The notes: generated by a model from the letters alone, not told the origin. A stretch of DNA of 64,000 bases from Eretmocerus hayati (GCA_029851415.1 CM056743.1:90680501-90744500); one strand, 5' to 3'; positions 1 to 12,336 are shown, numbered from the stretch's first letter. Numbers and translations: made by a program.

Positions 1-254
1 TCAAGGAACAGAATTTTGAATTCATCCGAAGACACTTGGATGGTTACGCAGGAACTATAACCTTGAAATTTGGGGATTGGCTTGCAAACCAACAAGCCAA
101 TTCTTGTATTGGAAAGAATTATCTTCAGATTCTAGAAATTTCAGGGATGGAACCAAGCTACAAGCAGCTAATTTTTTTAAATTCAATTCTGATTCTTCCA
201 TATAGCAGCAACCTAAATTCTGCATGAAAAAATTTCTCATCAGGAATCATATAT
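1..254. other. no recognisable feature
   Basis: AT-rich sequence with only short opposing open frames. It may be further decayed hAT remnant, continuing the fragment at 255-689, but I recognise nothing specific. Confidence 0.3.
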
Positions 255-689
255 TCATATGGCCAAATATATTCCAGTCCCCGGCGACGCGAGATAGTAA
301 CCATTACTATCTCGAGAGTTTGGGATAGTGCAGCAGACTATACGTATCGTATGAGGTAGTGTGAGTATCTTCCAGCTTGATTTTACGATATGGATAGTCA
401 CAGGTACTATCGCATCGTGCGGTGAAGTATTCACGGTTCTCAGTGTAGATGCTAAGAATTTGATGGCAAATATCAAACGCCGAACCACGTTCTGCCAATG
501 TTTGTATTCATCATCAAACTACTTCGTAATCTTCTCATCGATGAACCCATGGCGCATTTGCGTTCCATATAAATTTTTATACCATCTTTGTGTTCCGAGC
601 CATTTTCGTGCTCTTCAACGCGTCTACGATCATTCCTCCAATCACTGCCCTGTTGAAAACTGCGATCTACAATCACACGTTGATCTATA
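255..689 (-). pseudogene. hAT/ZMYM-type transposase remnant, downstream part (interrupted by foldback A)
   Basis: Minus-strand reading gives fragments typical of the segment just after the TTF-type zinc finger in ZMYM1-like hAT proteins. One frame (676 down to about 550) reads GSDWRNDRRRVEEHENGSEH, matching the usual F..W..A..RL..HE.S..H pattern. After a frame change it reads YKHWQNVVRRLIFAIKFLAS (about 505-445), the usual WR.VL.R...VIKFLA block. Frame breaks and stops show it is dead. It is the continuation of the remnant at 4787-6658: the two parts are separated exactly by the foldback element at 690-4782. The family match is from pattern memory, not a database search. Confidence 0.6.
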
Positions 690-1199
690 TGTGTAATTAC
701 ACGTCCATTCTTAATTACATTCTTAATTACACGTCCATTTTCACCATATTTAGCTTGTGAAAAGTAATATGAATATGACAGTGGGAAAGTGATTAGGTAA
801 AGACGTGGAATTGTATTTGGGAAAAGGGGTCAGAGAATGGCACATTTCCGTCTCATCAAATTCCGTGCACTTTCAGACGTGTGAATATACATCCATCTTT
901 GACGTCCAAAACGATGTCGAATTATATCTGCCAAACTCAAAGTATTGGAAACCTATTCGGTATTATGTACTTGAGAGTAATTTCAGCGGTATGATTTAAA
1001 GAGAAGATCGATCACGCCCTACTGAAAATAAGCGACCACGAGAGCGAACATGGGATTCTTTGGAAGAAATCGGCCCTGTAGGTGGCCGCCACGCAATATG
1101 ACCACCGTAAAGAATCTATGAAATAGAAGAGATACGCCTCGTCAATCGAAAATCGATTGGCGAGACGTGGATAATGATTTAACTCTATTGGAAAACTTT

Positions 1200-1690
1200 C
1201 CTTGGGAGAAAAAAGGATTTTCAAAATTCTAGGGGAATTTGGAAAATCCATTCTCTTGTATTGTTATTTTGGTTGAGTGCCAGAAAATTTGAGGAATTCA
1301 TGCAATTCTTCACATATCGTATCTCTCATATTTCAATTCTTGCGAAGTGAGAGGAATTTCCAAGAAGTTTTGGAAAGATTTGAAAATTCATCATTCATAC
1401 TTCCAGTTTGGCGAAGTGCTAGAAAATTTTGTAAGATCCTACACTTTTAAGGATTTTGTTTTCATAATATCATTTTGGCAAAGTGCCGGAGATACCTGTA
1501 AATTTTCTAAAAGTCTGGGGGATTTTTCCTTCACATATTCATCCTGGTGGAGGTCAGGAAGAATCCGAGAATTTCCAAAAAGTTCAAGAAATCCGTTTTT
1601 CATATCCTATTTCTGTCGCGGGAAGATTCTCGAACTCTTGAAAGAATTCAGAAGTCGATGTCATTTCGTCGAAACCCGGAGAAACCGTGA
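1200..1690. repeat. Imperfect ~95-bp tandem repeats inside foldback A
   Basis: Four to five diverged units share a pattern of 'ttcatat...ttttgg.gaagtgc.aga..att.tcgaa'. Boundaries are approximate. They occur only in the left half of foldback A. Confidence 0.45.
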
Positions 1691-2033
1691 GATTCTTGCT
1701 CAATCATGAGCTGCTATGAATCATCCTTAAACGAGGATTATTCGCCTCAATTCGCTGTAGGGGACATTCGTAGGTTCGGTGATTGATCATACTTGTACTC
1801 ACCATATTAGTTTGGCCTTGTACTTGCTGCTCAACCTGGAAGTCGTAGGCCAGGTGTACGCCCCTGCGTCGCTGCTGGTCTGGGTCTTGTTGATCACCTC
1901 GAGAATTCCTAGTCCGCGCGTGCGTCACAGGATTGCTCCGGTTCATACTCCACGCTACTCATGCGAAGAGAACCGCCCCACTCCAGTCGGGGCGCCGCGT
2001 CCAAATAAACTCGAGATGAACTGACTTGATTCC

Positions 2034-2400
2034 TCGGGCGCTCACCCGAGCTGAGTAGGCGCGTTTGCCTCGAAAAAAAACAGACGTGATGTGGCTGATC
2101 AAGTTGACCGTTTGTCTGGTCCGCGCAGACATTTTTGTTTGTCCGTCGTACAGAAATTCAAACCGAGCCTACCTATAGGAGTCACTGTCAAAACATGCCC
2201 ACGTTCCTGTCACTCCCACTATTCTATTTCTAGATCATGATAAACTTGAGGGGGGGGGGGGCACTTTTTGCACAGTACCTTGCAAGTTACAGCTGTACGT
2301 GACAGACGAACAAAAAGGTCTACGCGGACGGGACAACGTGGGCATCACGTCTGTTCTCTCGAGGCAAGCACGCCTACTCAGCTCGGGCGCGTGCTCGAAG
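2034..2400. mobile_element. Small GC-rich foldback (MITE-like)
   Basis: The sequence from 2034 (CTCGGGCGCTCACCCGAGCT...) is matched in reverse complement at 2290-2400 (...CTCAGCTCGGGCGCGTGCTC). Arms are about 110-120 bp with a spacer of about 140 bp that includes a run of 12-13 G near 2252. No coding potential. Confidence 0.6.
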
Positions 2401-2516
2401 ATCCAAAATAGTTCATCCCGGTTCTCATCGGACGTTGCACCCTGACTAGAGCGGGACGGCTCCCTTTGGGTGAATAACATGAAGCACGAGACGATGCGAT
2501 TTCTTGGCGCACGCGT

Positions 2517-3744
2517 AGAATAGAATAGAATATCCTTTTTATTCGCCCTTGGGCAAAAAACATCAATCATTCATACAATACTCGTACATATGCAAATCCA
2601 GTAATAGCATTTTGGTCAAGGATTTAACATCACAGATGTGAGTAGTCGTTTGATAATAATATAACTCGAATTACAATCATAGTTTGCATAACAATTGGGC
2701 CACTGGAAGACTTGAACAAAAAACAAGAAAATCACTCAATAGACATATGTAAAAGTGCCCCCAAAGATTAAAAAATTGCCCAGTGTCCACATCCATCCTC
2801 ATGGGAGGGAGAGTTTTCAGAAATTCTTTCACTGCTTCTTTAAACAGGGAAACTTCTTTTACTCGCCGAAAGCCGAAAGGGAGGAAGTTCCAAAATCATG
2901 CGCATTGACTTTGGAACGATCTCAGTCCACGGTCAAGACGCATTCTTGGAACTTTGAGTTCCTGTGCTCCTGCCTCACCACGCTGAGGGCGCTCGGATTG
3001 GTACCTGGCAAACATCGCAGCTAGGTAGCCAGGTTCTCCCAAATTCATGATCTTGTGCATCAAGAGGGCTGCGAAGTACATTCTCCGCGAATCAGTACGT
3101 AACCAACCCAAACGCTCCCTGTACCGGGTGACATGTTCGCTCTTCTTAATTCCAAAGATGTACCGCACACATGAATTACTCAGCCTCTGTACCCGCGTCC
3201 TTAGTTCGTCGGTGGCGTCTAGATACACGACTGTGCAGTAGTCAAGGTGTGGTTGGACTAAGGTCTCGACCAGTCGAATACGGAGTGTCTCGGTAGTGCA
3301 TGCCCTCATAAACCGCAGACCGTATAGGGCCTTATTAACCTTCTTTGTAACTTGATGTATATGCGGTCTCCACGATAATTCACTATCTAATGTCACACCG
3401 AGAGTCACGACAGTGTCACTGAATGGGACATATACTCCGTCCTGTATCTCAACCCCCGGTAGATCAATTTTCTGTAGATCCGCGATGTTCCTGTCGGAAG
3501 CAAAGAAGATTGCTTTGGTTTTACCAGCGTTGAGACGCAAGTCGGAGCCCTGAGCCCATCCTGCGACAAGTCTTCCGATTTCTCCTAACCAAGCGATACC
3601 CTCCAGTATGTTCTCTTTCTCAACTTGGAGATAGATTTGGAGGTCATCTGCATAAAAGAGATGACGCGTAGACAAAATATTTTCCAGAAGATGAAGAAGA
3701 CACAGAATAGCGGCGTAACAGGAGCGTGTACACCGGGCCAACAA
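2517..3744 (-). mobile_element. 5'-truncated Jockey-like non-LTR retrotransposon fragment (RT C-terminal half)
   Basis: The minus-strand frame from about 3700 to 2896 starts just before the reverse-transcriptase motif FYADDLQIYL (catalytic DD near 3648). It continues through the thumb and C-terminal region with the QPHLDYC motif usual in Jockey/CR1-type ORF2. The first ~25 residues of the open frame before the motif look unrelated, so truncation lies near 3660-3700. After residue 282 the frame has a stop, and it shifts again before the natural end near 2757. The 3' untranslated part carries a GCCCAAGGGC stem just before a short TATTC-repeat tail at 2517-2532. A close relative lies at 12337-13206. 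It is a dead copy. Confidence 0.8.
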
Positions 3745-3898
3745 TATTCAGGTCAAATAGCAGTCACAAGGCAAAGCTGATATGGTGAGTACGAGTATAA
3801 TGAATAACCGATCCTACGTAGGGCTCCTAGTGCGGTTGGGGCGAGTAAAGCTCGGTAGAGGATGATTTATAGCGGCTCATGATTGAGCAAGAGTCTCA

Positions 3899-4281
3899 AA
3901 GGCATGCGGTAGCCGTGCAGCACAGCCGTCAACTTCCATTCACCACTTATGTGAACATTTTTATGGGGCAAAGTTTGAGATGAGTTGGCTAGTTATTGTT
4001 ATCGTCCGATTCATTCTCGACAAAACATTTTTCACCACAAACCATTAGATCATTGCAGAAAAGTTAGAACCACTGGGTGTCTGGTACATCCTAACCTATA
4101 ATATACACACATTTCTGTTCCAAGTATTCTCGAATTCTTTTGCGATTTGAGCTAAACGATGAGTTGAGCCATTCAAGTTTGATGATAGCAAATGTGGCTC
4201 ACCTCGTCGTTTAGCCCAAATCGCAAGAGAATTCGAGAATACTTGAAACAGAATTCAGCTTGCACGGCTACCGCATGGCCT
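3899..4281. repeat. Nested hairpin / palindromic segment
   Basis: GGCATGCGGTAGCCGTGCAG near 3899 pairs with the reverse complement near 4258-4281. Inside it, the segment at 4119-4162 (AAGTATTCTCGAATTC...) pairs with 4202-4250 through about 45 bp with few mismatches. Confidence 0.65.
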
Positions 4282-4786
4282 TAAGCTCTTCCCGCGTATC
4301 ACTGGAATAAGAATGTATGAAATTGGCCTCTCAATTTTTTCTAAAGAATTAATCCTCTGCGGTGGCCATATTGCGTGCGTGTGGTGACCGTCGGAGCGGC
4401 CATTGATGGGAACGATCTTACCTAAAGAATTCCATGACCGCTCTGACGGTCACCTATTTCCAGTAGGGCATGATCCTCCCTCCTCTAGAACCACCCGCAT
4501 GTATCACTCTCAATTATGTCCTCTCGAATAGTTTCTTCAATTTTGAGTTTCGCTGATGTAATTTCACATCTATCCGGGAGTAAAAATGGACGTATATTCA
4601 CACGTTCCAAATTCCGTGAAATTTCATGAGATGGAGGTGGGACATTCTCTGACCCTTTTTTCCATATCCTATCTGACGTCTTCACCTAACCACCTGTTCA
4701 CTGTCATATCCATATCCTTCTTTACAACCTTAATATGGTGAAGACGGGCGTGTAATTACACATCTAAATGGACGTGTAATTGTATA

Positions 4787-6658
4787 TGACAGTTTTTAGT
4801 AGGATGAACCCTGTAGAGCTGGAGGAACTATCCTTGTTGGAGAACAATCTGCAGAAGAAACAAAATATAGCACCTGTCGACGTAGAGTACAACATCCACT
4901 CTCGCTTGATGAGCTCTCTATTCTTCTCTGAAACGTATTCAAACAGGGATTTCTGCAACTTCCTAATCTTGATTTTACCATTCGCTTCCTGATATTTTCT
5001 ACGAGATTTTTCAAAGTCCGAATCTTTATTTCGACAAAATCTTGAGCCAATTCTCAAGCAAAATTTTATTGAATCTTCGGATCTTTCCCATAGTGCTGGA
5101 TCTGTCAAATATGTAGGATGAGCTACCTTGTTAGCAGTCACGTTGTGCTGTTCTACAATAAAAATGTTCACTATCAACTGGGAATTGTAAAACGTTCATC
5201 ATCGGTGAGATCCATTCGAACGAGAGTTTGGTCATGGGATCCGAGACCCGCTGCCAAGACCGCACGAAGGATTCGAAGCATAGACTCTGATTTCGATATT
5301 TCTCGAGCTAATGTAAACTCGTTTGTGAATAAGACAAAATCTGGATCGGAAGAATGTCGACGGAATAGGACCTCTTGAGATACTCAGGGACATCTGAACG
5401 AAAAAAAGATCGTTGTATCAAACCAGCCAAGAACACCGTATGAAATTGCAGTTACCTCACCAATTTTACAAACAAATGTCTTTTTTTCCAGCGAGTATAT
5501 TGACCTCGAATGGTCTAAGAAAATGGTAATTAAGGACTGAACGGTTTCTTTACCGAGCTGTTCTTGATTTAGTCCTTTTGTTGAATCTCCTGAATCAGAA
5601 TCTATTGGCTGAACAACCTGATGCAGCTGATCCGATTCTGTGAGACTACTTCTTGATGTGCTCATATCAGTTGAAAATCCTAGTGGATAACCATTTTGAG
5701 ATGAATTCGAAATGAATATCCAGAATGCATTCTACTATCAAGAGTATCACTTCACGATCATGAAAAACTATGTAGCAAAGAAATACTGCTATACATTAGT
5801 ACGCAAGAGCAAAAAAGAAGATCTACCGATCAGATTTCGATCAAACTTGGTAGAGAGGTATATTTTCATGTCAAGAAAATACGGTAAAAATTTCACGAGC
5901 CTCGGCTACCTCCGAGTCAAACGATAAGCATTAACATTCTTAGGGGTCTAGCACGGTATCTTATGGAGCATCTCGTTGATTGTTAGAATATGAAAAATTG
6001 ACCGATCAGTTTTTGTCCTTATGAAGCTCCTTTCTAGACAATTACACAAAGAAGGTGCTCGAACCTCTTCTCCGAGCGCTAGCTAGCTTGGATGGGAATT
6101 CAGGTCAATTTTCAGCCTGAAGTCACGAATAAGTCAAAAATAAGACGAAGTTGCTGATAATAAGGGTTCGATATCTGATAACTCATGCGTCCGATGCTTA
6201 TGCGAATTCGAGTGGGAGCCTATTGGGATCTGATGATCACATAAGACAAGCATGTAGGCAGATTCGCGATGTTTGGAAAAAGTCGATCGATTTGACTAGG
6301 GTGGTACCGAGGTTACTCTCTTAACGAAATTTGACGCGAAAGCTTGTCACAGATGTTTCGGTTCCCAAGAAGGAGTCTCGAAATCATAGTCTGACTCTTA
6401 CGAAGAAATGGATTGAAACTCACTATAGGTATCGTCCGATGGTGCTCGTTCATCACTTGAAGATGCACAGTTCTCCCGCTCGCGGATCACATGTGAATCA
6501 CGGGCTGCCTCGTTATCACTCAAATGAGATCGAGCGTGAGAAACGGTGAAGAATGCCGATATTTTGGGTAGGTTTGCGATCTCCTCCTGTTGCTGCTTGG
6601 CTCTGGCTCTTTCTTTGGCGCCACTATCATGTCTTGGCTGTAAACCGCTCCTACTCAT
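4787..6658 (-). pseudogene. hAT/ZMYM-type transposase remnant, N-terminal part
   Basis: Minus strand. An ATG at 6658 opens an 85-codon exon-like frame (MSRSGLQPRHDSGAKERARA..., then a KISAFF block) ending at a plausible donor GTAAGA at 6401. This resembles the basic N-terminus plus 'LPKI..FF' block of ZMYM1/hAT proteins. Further downstream (about 5665-5384) is an acidic Ser-rich frame, and at 5177-4790 the TTF-type zinc-finger region with the landmarks TDPALWERS, KREWMLYS and FCFFCRLF. The reading breaks at 4786 where foldback A begins and resumes at 689. The introns or insertions between the pieces could not be resolved. Its transposase core and both terminal repeats were not found. Confidence 0.6.
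5930..6397. other. no recognisable feature (possible intron of the hAT remnant)
   Basis: No coding pattern or repeat recognised. It lies between the first exon-like block of the minus-strand hAT remnant and its later parts, so it may be intron or an unrecognised insertion. Confidence 0.3.
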
Positions 6659-6679
6659 TGCAATAGTTTCCACAGACAC

Positions 6680-7554
6680 TCATGCACGATTCACTATTGT
6701 TTCCGGGCAATCCGATTGATAAGAGCAAGCAGCGACTTACTCAGATTTCTTTCTTTTCGAGAGGTTTTTCACTATCACTCCACTATCGACACATCGACGA
6801 ACGTAACCAATGCACTTGATTCATACTTATTGAGCGAAATGTAACACCACAATTTAGAATGCACGACGTGGATGCAATCTTATTAAAATCAATCTCAGCC
6901 GCGATGGCATTCCTGTCATCGTCGACGACGAACTGAGCTCAACTGAGCTCGTCAGACAAAGTGTTAGCTCGCGATACTGGACGCGTTCTGACACGTTTTC
7001 AGCCCACTATAAACAAAGCCAGTTTCATATCCTTGGCTTGAAAGATCGACGAATAAAAGCTTCCATATGAAACATAACTTTTCCAACAAGAGCCACGCGC
7101 CTATCGGCCATAAGCGGTGAGGCTCAATCTCCAAGGTGTAAAATTGGAAAAAGATGTACATAATCACTCCTCGCTCAAGTGACATCGTTGTAATCGAGAT
7201 TGTCATCTTCAAGTCGGCACCTCATTAACGTCATGGAAATTTATATTGGGCCAACACTATAACTTTTGCAATCATTACGTTTGAATGCAAATTATCGCAA
7301 CCCTTTTTACTGAAGAATGAGAGAGCATATCAGTTTATGCATGTGCCGTAGCTTGTTTTCGACTACCAAAGAGGCCTCATCGCGATACAGGATTAAACCC
7401 GTGCTTCAAAGCAGGCACAGCATCCTGTTGAATGCTTCTCGGTTCTCGCAGCTTTGTATATGAATCTCATATTCAAATTTCGATCGATCACCGCTTGACT
7501 GAGAACTTGTTTTTCACTTGAATGATCAAACCACGTCACGCGAGCGTATGAGTA
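6680..7554. other. no recognisable feature
   Basis: Non-coding in appearance; no repeat structure seen except a short GAGCTCAACTGAGCTC palindrome near 6935-6950. Confidence 0.3.
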
Positions 7555-8670
7555 GTAAGGTTGAACGAAAAATGAAATGTCTTGCAAATCAAAATGGTTG
7601 AGGTCATAGTTTTTGCCATTTTGCACAGAGGGAGAGAAACATTCTCTCGCGATATCTGAAACGACGTTTCCTGCTGGAGCAAGAGCCCTGAAGATTTTCA
7701 AAAATGAAGGTTTTTTACTCGTTCCTTGCTGCATTTTCCAAACTGATTGCATGAGGCGGAGAACGCACCCGGGATCAAATTCATCTCACAAAACAGTCAC
7801 TCCCTATATACTTCTGCACGAAAAAACCGAATTCGTGGTCCACTTGATTCTCAGAAGTAAAGTCTCTGTAAAGTGCAAGACACCGACCGTAGGCAAAAAA
7901 CGACACTTTTCCATAAAAACAACCGAATCCGTCAAAATCGGTGTGTATGAAAAAACTCCCCATTCGTGGGTCCAAAACAACACCACACTAGAATTTCTTA
8001 CATATTTTGACCTGCTGAAAACGATCCTGGTGGTTTTAGGGAGCTTGAATACGTGAAATGTAGGTAGATGACGACGAACGATTTTCGTCCTAGGCTGATG
8101 CATTCACTGCCTATCTTCATACACGGGCTTCGAAACATCGGTCATCAGCTCTTCTTCATTTGAATTTCACGCATCAAAGCTCTCTAAAACCACCGGGATC
8201 GATTCCAGCACGTGAAGGTACATAAGAAAAAGTAGTATGGTGATGTTTTGGACTCACAAGTAGAAAACTCTTCCACGCTTACCAATTTCAAAGTAATTGG
8301 TTGTTCTCAGGAAGAGTGCCGTTTTTTCGCCACGACCGGTGTCTTGCACTTTACAGAGAGCCTTCACTTCTCAGGCTCAAGCGGACCACGAATTCGGTTT
8401 TTACGTGCAAAATTATATGAGGAATGACGGTTTGTGAGATGATTCAGATCCCGAGTGCGTTCTTCGCCTCATTCGATCAGTTTGAAAAATAACGCAAAAA
8501 ACGAGTAAAGAACCTTCATTTTCAAGAATCTACAAAGCTCTTGCTCCAGCAAAAAACCTCATTTTGAAAATCGCAAAAGAATTATTTCTTAATCTACGTG
8601 CTATATGGCAAAAACTGTGACCTCAAGCGTTTTGATTTGGGAAAAATTCCATTTTTCGGCCCACCTTAAC
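7555..8670. mobile_element. Foldback element B (1.1 kb), 'TAGGGTGGGCC' family
   Basis: Left arm 7555-8058 pairs with right arm 8165-8670. Examples are GTGCAAGACACCGACCG near 7876 against its inverted partner near 8340, and GGTGGTTTTAGGGAGCTT near 8030 against the partner near 8185. The spacer is about 105 bp. The right terminus read inward is TTAAGGTGGGCCGAAAAATG, related to the ends of elements C and H. Arms differ by numerous substitutions and small indels, so this is not a simple sequencing duplication. Confidence 0.7.
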
Positions 8671-8920
8671 GAGCAGTGTATCATTCTCAAATCTTCCAAA
8701 AGTAGCATACATTTATTTTGTGGATAATTCAACGGTCAGATCAGCTAGAGTATTTTATGTCATTATGCTTCTTCGTATTCGTGGAGCACTGCGTGGAGTC
8801 ATCTCCCAATTAACCATGAAGTTTTCACACGGCAGTTGTTAGACGGATATCCACTGTTAAAAAAATTGTGGGAAAACTAAAATCGACCAGTTCCATACCA
8901 TATTCTACCTTGATTATATC
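8671..8920. other. no recognisable feature
   Basis: Short AT-rich gap between foldback B and the hAT terminal repeat. Confidence 0.3.
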
Positions 8921-11900
8921 CAGGCGCGGATCCAGGGGGGAGCCGGTAGGGGCGACCGCCCCCCCCCCCCCCCCCAAGAAAAATTCGAGGTCTTTGAATG
9001 AGTCAAATTTTGAGCGGCAATTTCAAACGGAAGAGAAGGCGCGTCGAGTAGAAGTGAAAGCAAACAACAGGGGAATGATTATGCGCAAATCTGAGCGATC
9101 AATACACCAAATATCGTAAATATACGAGTAATCAGTGTGTGACTGAATTGAGAGGTAGCAACAAGTCGCTCGGTTTTGCTGTCTCGTATGTTCGAGTGAT
9201 CACTCTCAAAGTATTCGAAGATGTCGAAGAAAAGAGACGGTGACGAGTTTTCTGGAGCAGGATACAAGAGTCTCAAAATGACACATTATTTTCGTCCTAT
9301 TGAGCAAGAATAGACTTTTTCTGACATGTCCGGAGCAGTTCCTTCCTCAACACATGAAAACAGCTCCGAATTATCCAGTATCGACATAACGTCTGATAAG
9401 AACCGTAAGTGTGTGACAATCACCTCAAAATTTTTCGGGCTTTTCGTATCGCCCAAGCTGAATTTCGAATAGTTATTTTGACTTTCGACAGTTTTGGATC
9501 ACGAAATCAAGCCTGACATGTTCTATTCATATCGTGAATCCTTCCAGCTAGTGCGCATTGTGCTGAGGACAAGGCTGCGGGTGTTTTGACGCTCGACGAC
9601 AGCAAAGCCATTGAGGCTATTGGAAAAGTACAAGGCATCATCACTCACGAGATCACACATGAGGTGAATGTTCTCGCAAGATCCAGTCCTGATTCACCGT
9701 CAAATATTAATGTAACGTATGATATAGGCGATTATATAGGCCATAAGATTGATGACTATATGATGATGAATTTATTGTTGCATCCGTGGGTGCCACCAAG
9801 AAATTATCAATTTCCTTATTCAGAGCATCGAAAAAATGATGCGATTGAGAAGCGATATGCAAGTCACGCGCATTTAGAATCTTGCAATTGGCTAGTATTT
9901 TCCGAGAGCAAACAAGGTTATTTTTGTAAATTTTGTCCGTGGTTTGTCAATGCTGGATTAGCTGGTTATCGTAGGAATGTGCCGACAAAAATTAGTTAGA
10001 GAACCGTTGAATAAATATGCCAAAGTTCTCGGTAGAACTGGTGATTTGACTAGACATTCAGAGAGTCAATATCACATTGATGCTGTTGAAGCTGCAGAAA
10101 ATTTTTTGAGTATTATAAAACAACCGAAGAAAGATGTATTAAACCAACTCAATAACCACAGGCTCGATCGAATTCGTGACAATAGAGCTGGATCAGTTCC
10201 GATTTTGGAAACGATCTTGTTCCTCGAGCGTAAAATATACCTTTTCGTGGACACCGTGATGATGGTCCATTAACTATGAAAACAAGCCCCGCAAATGAAG
10301 GAAATTTGAGAGAACTGTGGAAATTCCGCATAGATAGCGGGGATTCTACACTCGAGAAACACTTGGCGCAGTCATCAGCTCGTGCAACTTACATCAGCAA
10401 AGAGACTCAAAATGATTTGATTGAATGCTGTGGACATGAAGTAATTCAATCCCTCATTCGCAGGCTGAAAGAAGCAGGATTCTATAGTGCAATTTTCGAT
10501 GAAGCCATTGATATTTCACTCATATCACAACTCACGCTTATCTTCAGATATGTGCTTAATGGTTCAATCCATGAAGATTTCGTAAAATTCATAGATTTCT
10601 TTGAAGGAGCACATGAATCACGCAACTCTTCAGAAACTCAAAGTTTTCTAGAACTTCAAATTACCGGAAAAGTCATAGGAACAGTCGTTTGCGATACTAT
10701 AAAACACCTAGGTCTTAATCCTGCAAACTGTGTTGGCATCACGACTGACGGCTGCTCTGTGAATGTCTCTGAGACTATCGGGGCTGTTGTCGTTGTGGAA
10801 GAAATATGTGTAAATGCTGTATACTCACCTTGTTATAGCCATATTTTCAATCTCACAATTTCGAAGTCCACTCCAGTGAAAGCCATAACAAACTGTGTAG
10901 GTACCATGAAAGAAACGATTTCGTTTTTTAGAGCATCAGCTAAAAGATCCGATATTCTAAAAGCAGTACCAGGATCAATTCTCTCTCGTTTGTGTGAGAC
11001 AAGATGGGTTGAGCGTCACGATGCTGTTTTAAAATTCAGAGAGAATTTGACAGAGATCGTTGAAACTCTCGACCGAATTTCTTCATGGCATGATACACAA
11101 ACCGCATCCAAAGCTCATTCGTTGAAGCTAGCTGTGAGTGACAGTGAGTTTTTAGTTGCTTTGATCTGTTTGTTAGAAGTTTTAACTTGCACTCGACCCC
11201 ACAGCCTCTTTTTCCAAAAAAAGCATTGATGTTGCATCAGCCAAAGATCTTGTTGATGACATCACGAGAGTTCTTGAAAATCAACGGCAAAGATCTGATG
11301 TTAATTTTACATGTGTATATAAAGAAGTCAATGAATTGGCAGATGGAATAGGTGTTATCATCACAATGCCACATATTTGCGCAAGGCAAGCCAACCGAGA
11401 CAATTATCCAGGCCAAGACTGTGAATCGTATTACAGGCGGTCAATTTATATACCGTTGCTCGATCATGTTTTGGAAGACTTAAGATCGAGATTTGCTTCA
11501 AGTACTCTCGAGCTGTACCACTTGTTCATACTACTTCCTAATAGTCCTGTATATCAGGATGAAGCGATGTTAGGAAATAGTATCACTGCTTTAGCCACAG
11601 AATATTCACCTCTTTTCAACATGCCTATGTATTCGATGAGAAGGACTTTGAAAAATGAGATTGAATTATGGCGTATAGAATGAGAGCGTGATGGATATGA
11701 TCCATCTTTTAGTGCTTTTGATTTTCTCAGACTTTGTGATGAAGATATATTTACAACAATTCATATACTCCTGAGAATCTTTGTGACACTCCCATATACA
11801 TCTGCGAGCGCTGAACGAAGTTTTCCCACACTGAAGCGTATTAAGACGTGGCTTCGACCTACTATGGGTGAGATGAGGCTGAATGGATTAGCTGTATTAC

Positions 11901-11995
11901 ACGTTCATCCAAATATTCATATCGACCTTGATCGAGTCATTGATAGATTTGCAATGAAACGTGAACGCCGAGAAGAATTTCTACTCTAGTAAAAT
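8921..11995 (+). mobile_element. hAT element (ZMYM1-like type), 3' end not found
   Basis: Begins with CAGGCGCGGATCCAGGGGGG at 8921, the terminal-repeat pattern I associate with ZMYM1-like hAT elements, followed by a C-run (8960-8976). The transposase pseudogene follows at 9221-11989. No inverted copy of the terminal repeat was found between 12000 and 12480, so the right end is lost or too decayed and no 8-bp duplication could be assigned. Confidence 0.7.
9221..11989 (+). pseudogene. hAT transposase, ZMYM1-like (TTF zinc finger + DUF4371-like + hAT C-terminal dimerisation)
   Basis: Start ATG at 9221 (MSKKRDGDEFSGAGYKSLK). A TAG near 9311 interrupts the first exon. A credible 133-bp intron spans 9415-9547 (GTAAGT...CTTCCAG) and joins phase 1 to phase 1. 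Exon 2 encodes the TTF-type finger: CNWLVFSESKQGYFCKFCPWF, then the downstream HSESQYHIDA block. Frameshifts occur near 9990, 10229 and 11200, and a TGA at 11681-11683. The longest intact block (10276-11229) holds the RNase H-like core, including the landmarks FDEAIDIS and TTDGCSVN with their acidic residues and the CETRWVERHDA motif. The end carries the hAT dimerisation signature YTSASAERSFPTLKRIKTWL. With one nonsense codon in exon 1, three frameshifts and one further stop it cannot make a full transposase. Confidence 0.85.
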
Positions 11996-12336
11996 TGACT
12001 GAGTCAACTGTATTTTATGTTCATATGGCGATGTGAGGCCCGAATTTTATTCAAGAATCATCTACGACCTCATTGAATTTGTGTTGTATTATGTACTATT
12101 CTCTCTGATTTGACATTCAAACTTTGACTTGAGCTATATTTGTACTATATATCACTATGCGTGATGTTCATGATTTCACTTTCTTGTTTGAATGAAACTA
12201 CGACAATATATTAGACTGAATTAATAACAGAGCTGTTGATTTGTAACCTTAATCTCTCGTTGCTTTGGATGTGTAGATATGTCTCTGTATACGAGAAGGC
12301 AAATAATGTATATAGTATACATAGTATATATATAGA
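11996..12336. other. no recognisable feature
   Basis: AT-rich, non-coding. It is expected to contain the decayed 3' end of the hAT element but no terminal repeat is recognisable. Confidence 0.3.

Larger units (their letters stand above)
690..4782. mobile_element. Foldback element A (4.1 kb), inserted in a hAT remnant
   Basis: Imperfect inverted repeats pair 690-1120 with about 4345-4782 (shared blocks around GTGTAATTACACG, the GGTCAGAGAATG block, and the sequence around the CACGCAATATG motif). They pair again at about 1690-1830 with 3765-3895. Both outer ends are flanked by TATA (686-689 and 4783-4786), consistent with a 2-4 bp target-site duplication. The same hAT-like coding sequence flanks it on both sides, so it inserted after that element. 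The interior holds imperfect ~95-bp tandem repeats (1200-1690), a small foldback (2034-2400), a Jockey fragment and a hairpin (3899-4281). No transposase is visible. Arms are clearly diverged from each other, so it is old. Confidence 0.7.

Noticed and set aside
9586..11989. Host ZMYM1-like gene
   Set aside because: hAT-type 5' terminus at 8921, hAT dimerisation domain, several frameshifts and stops point to a dead transposon rather than a host gene.
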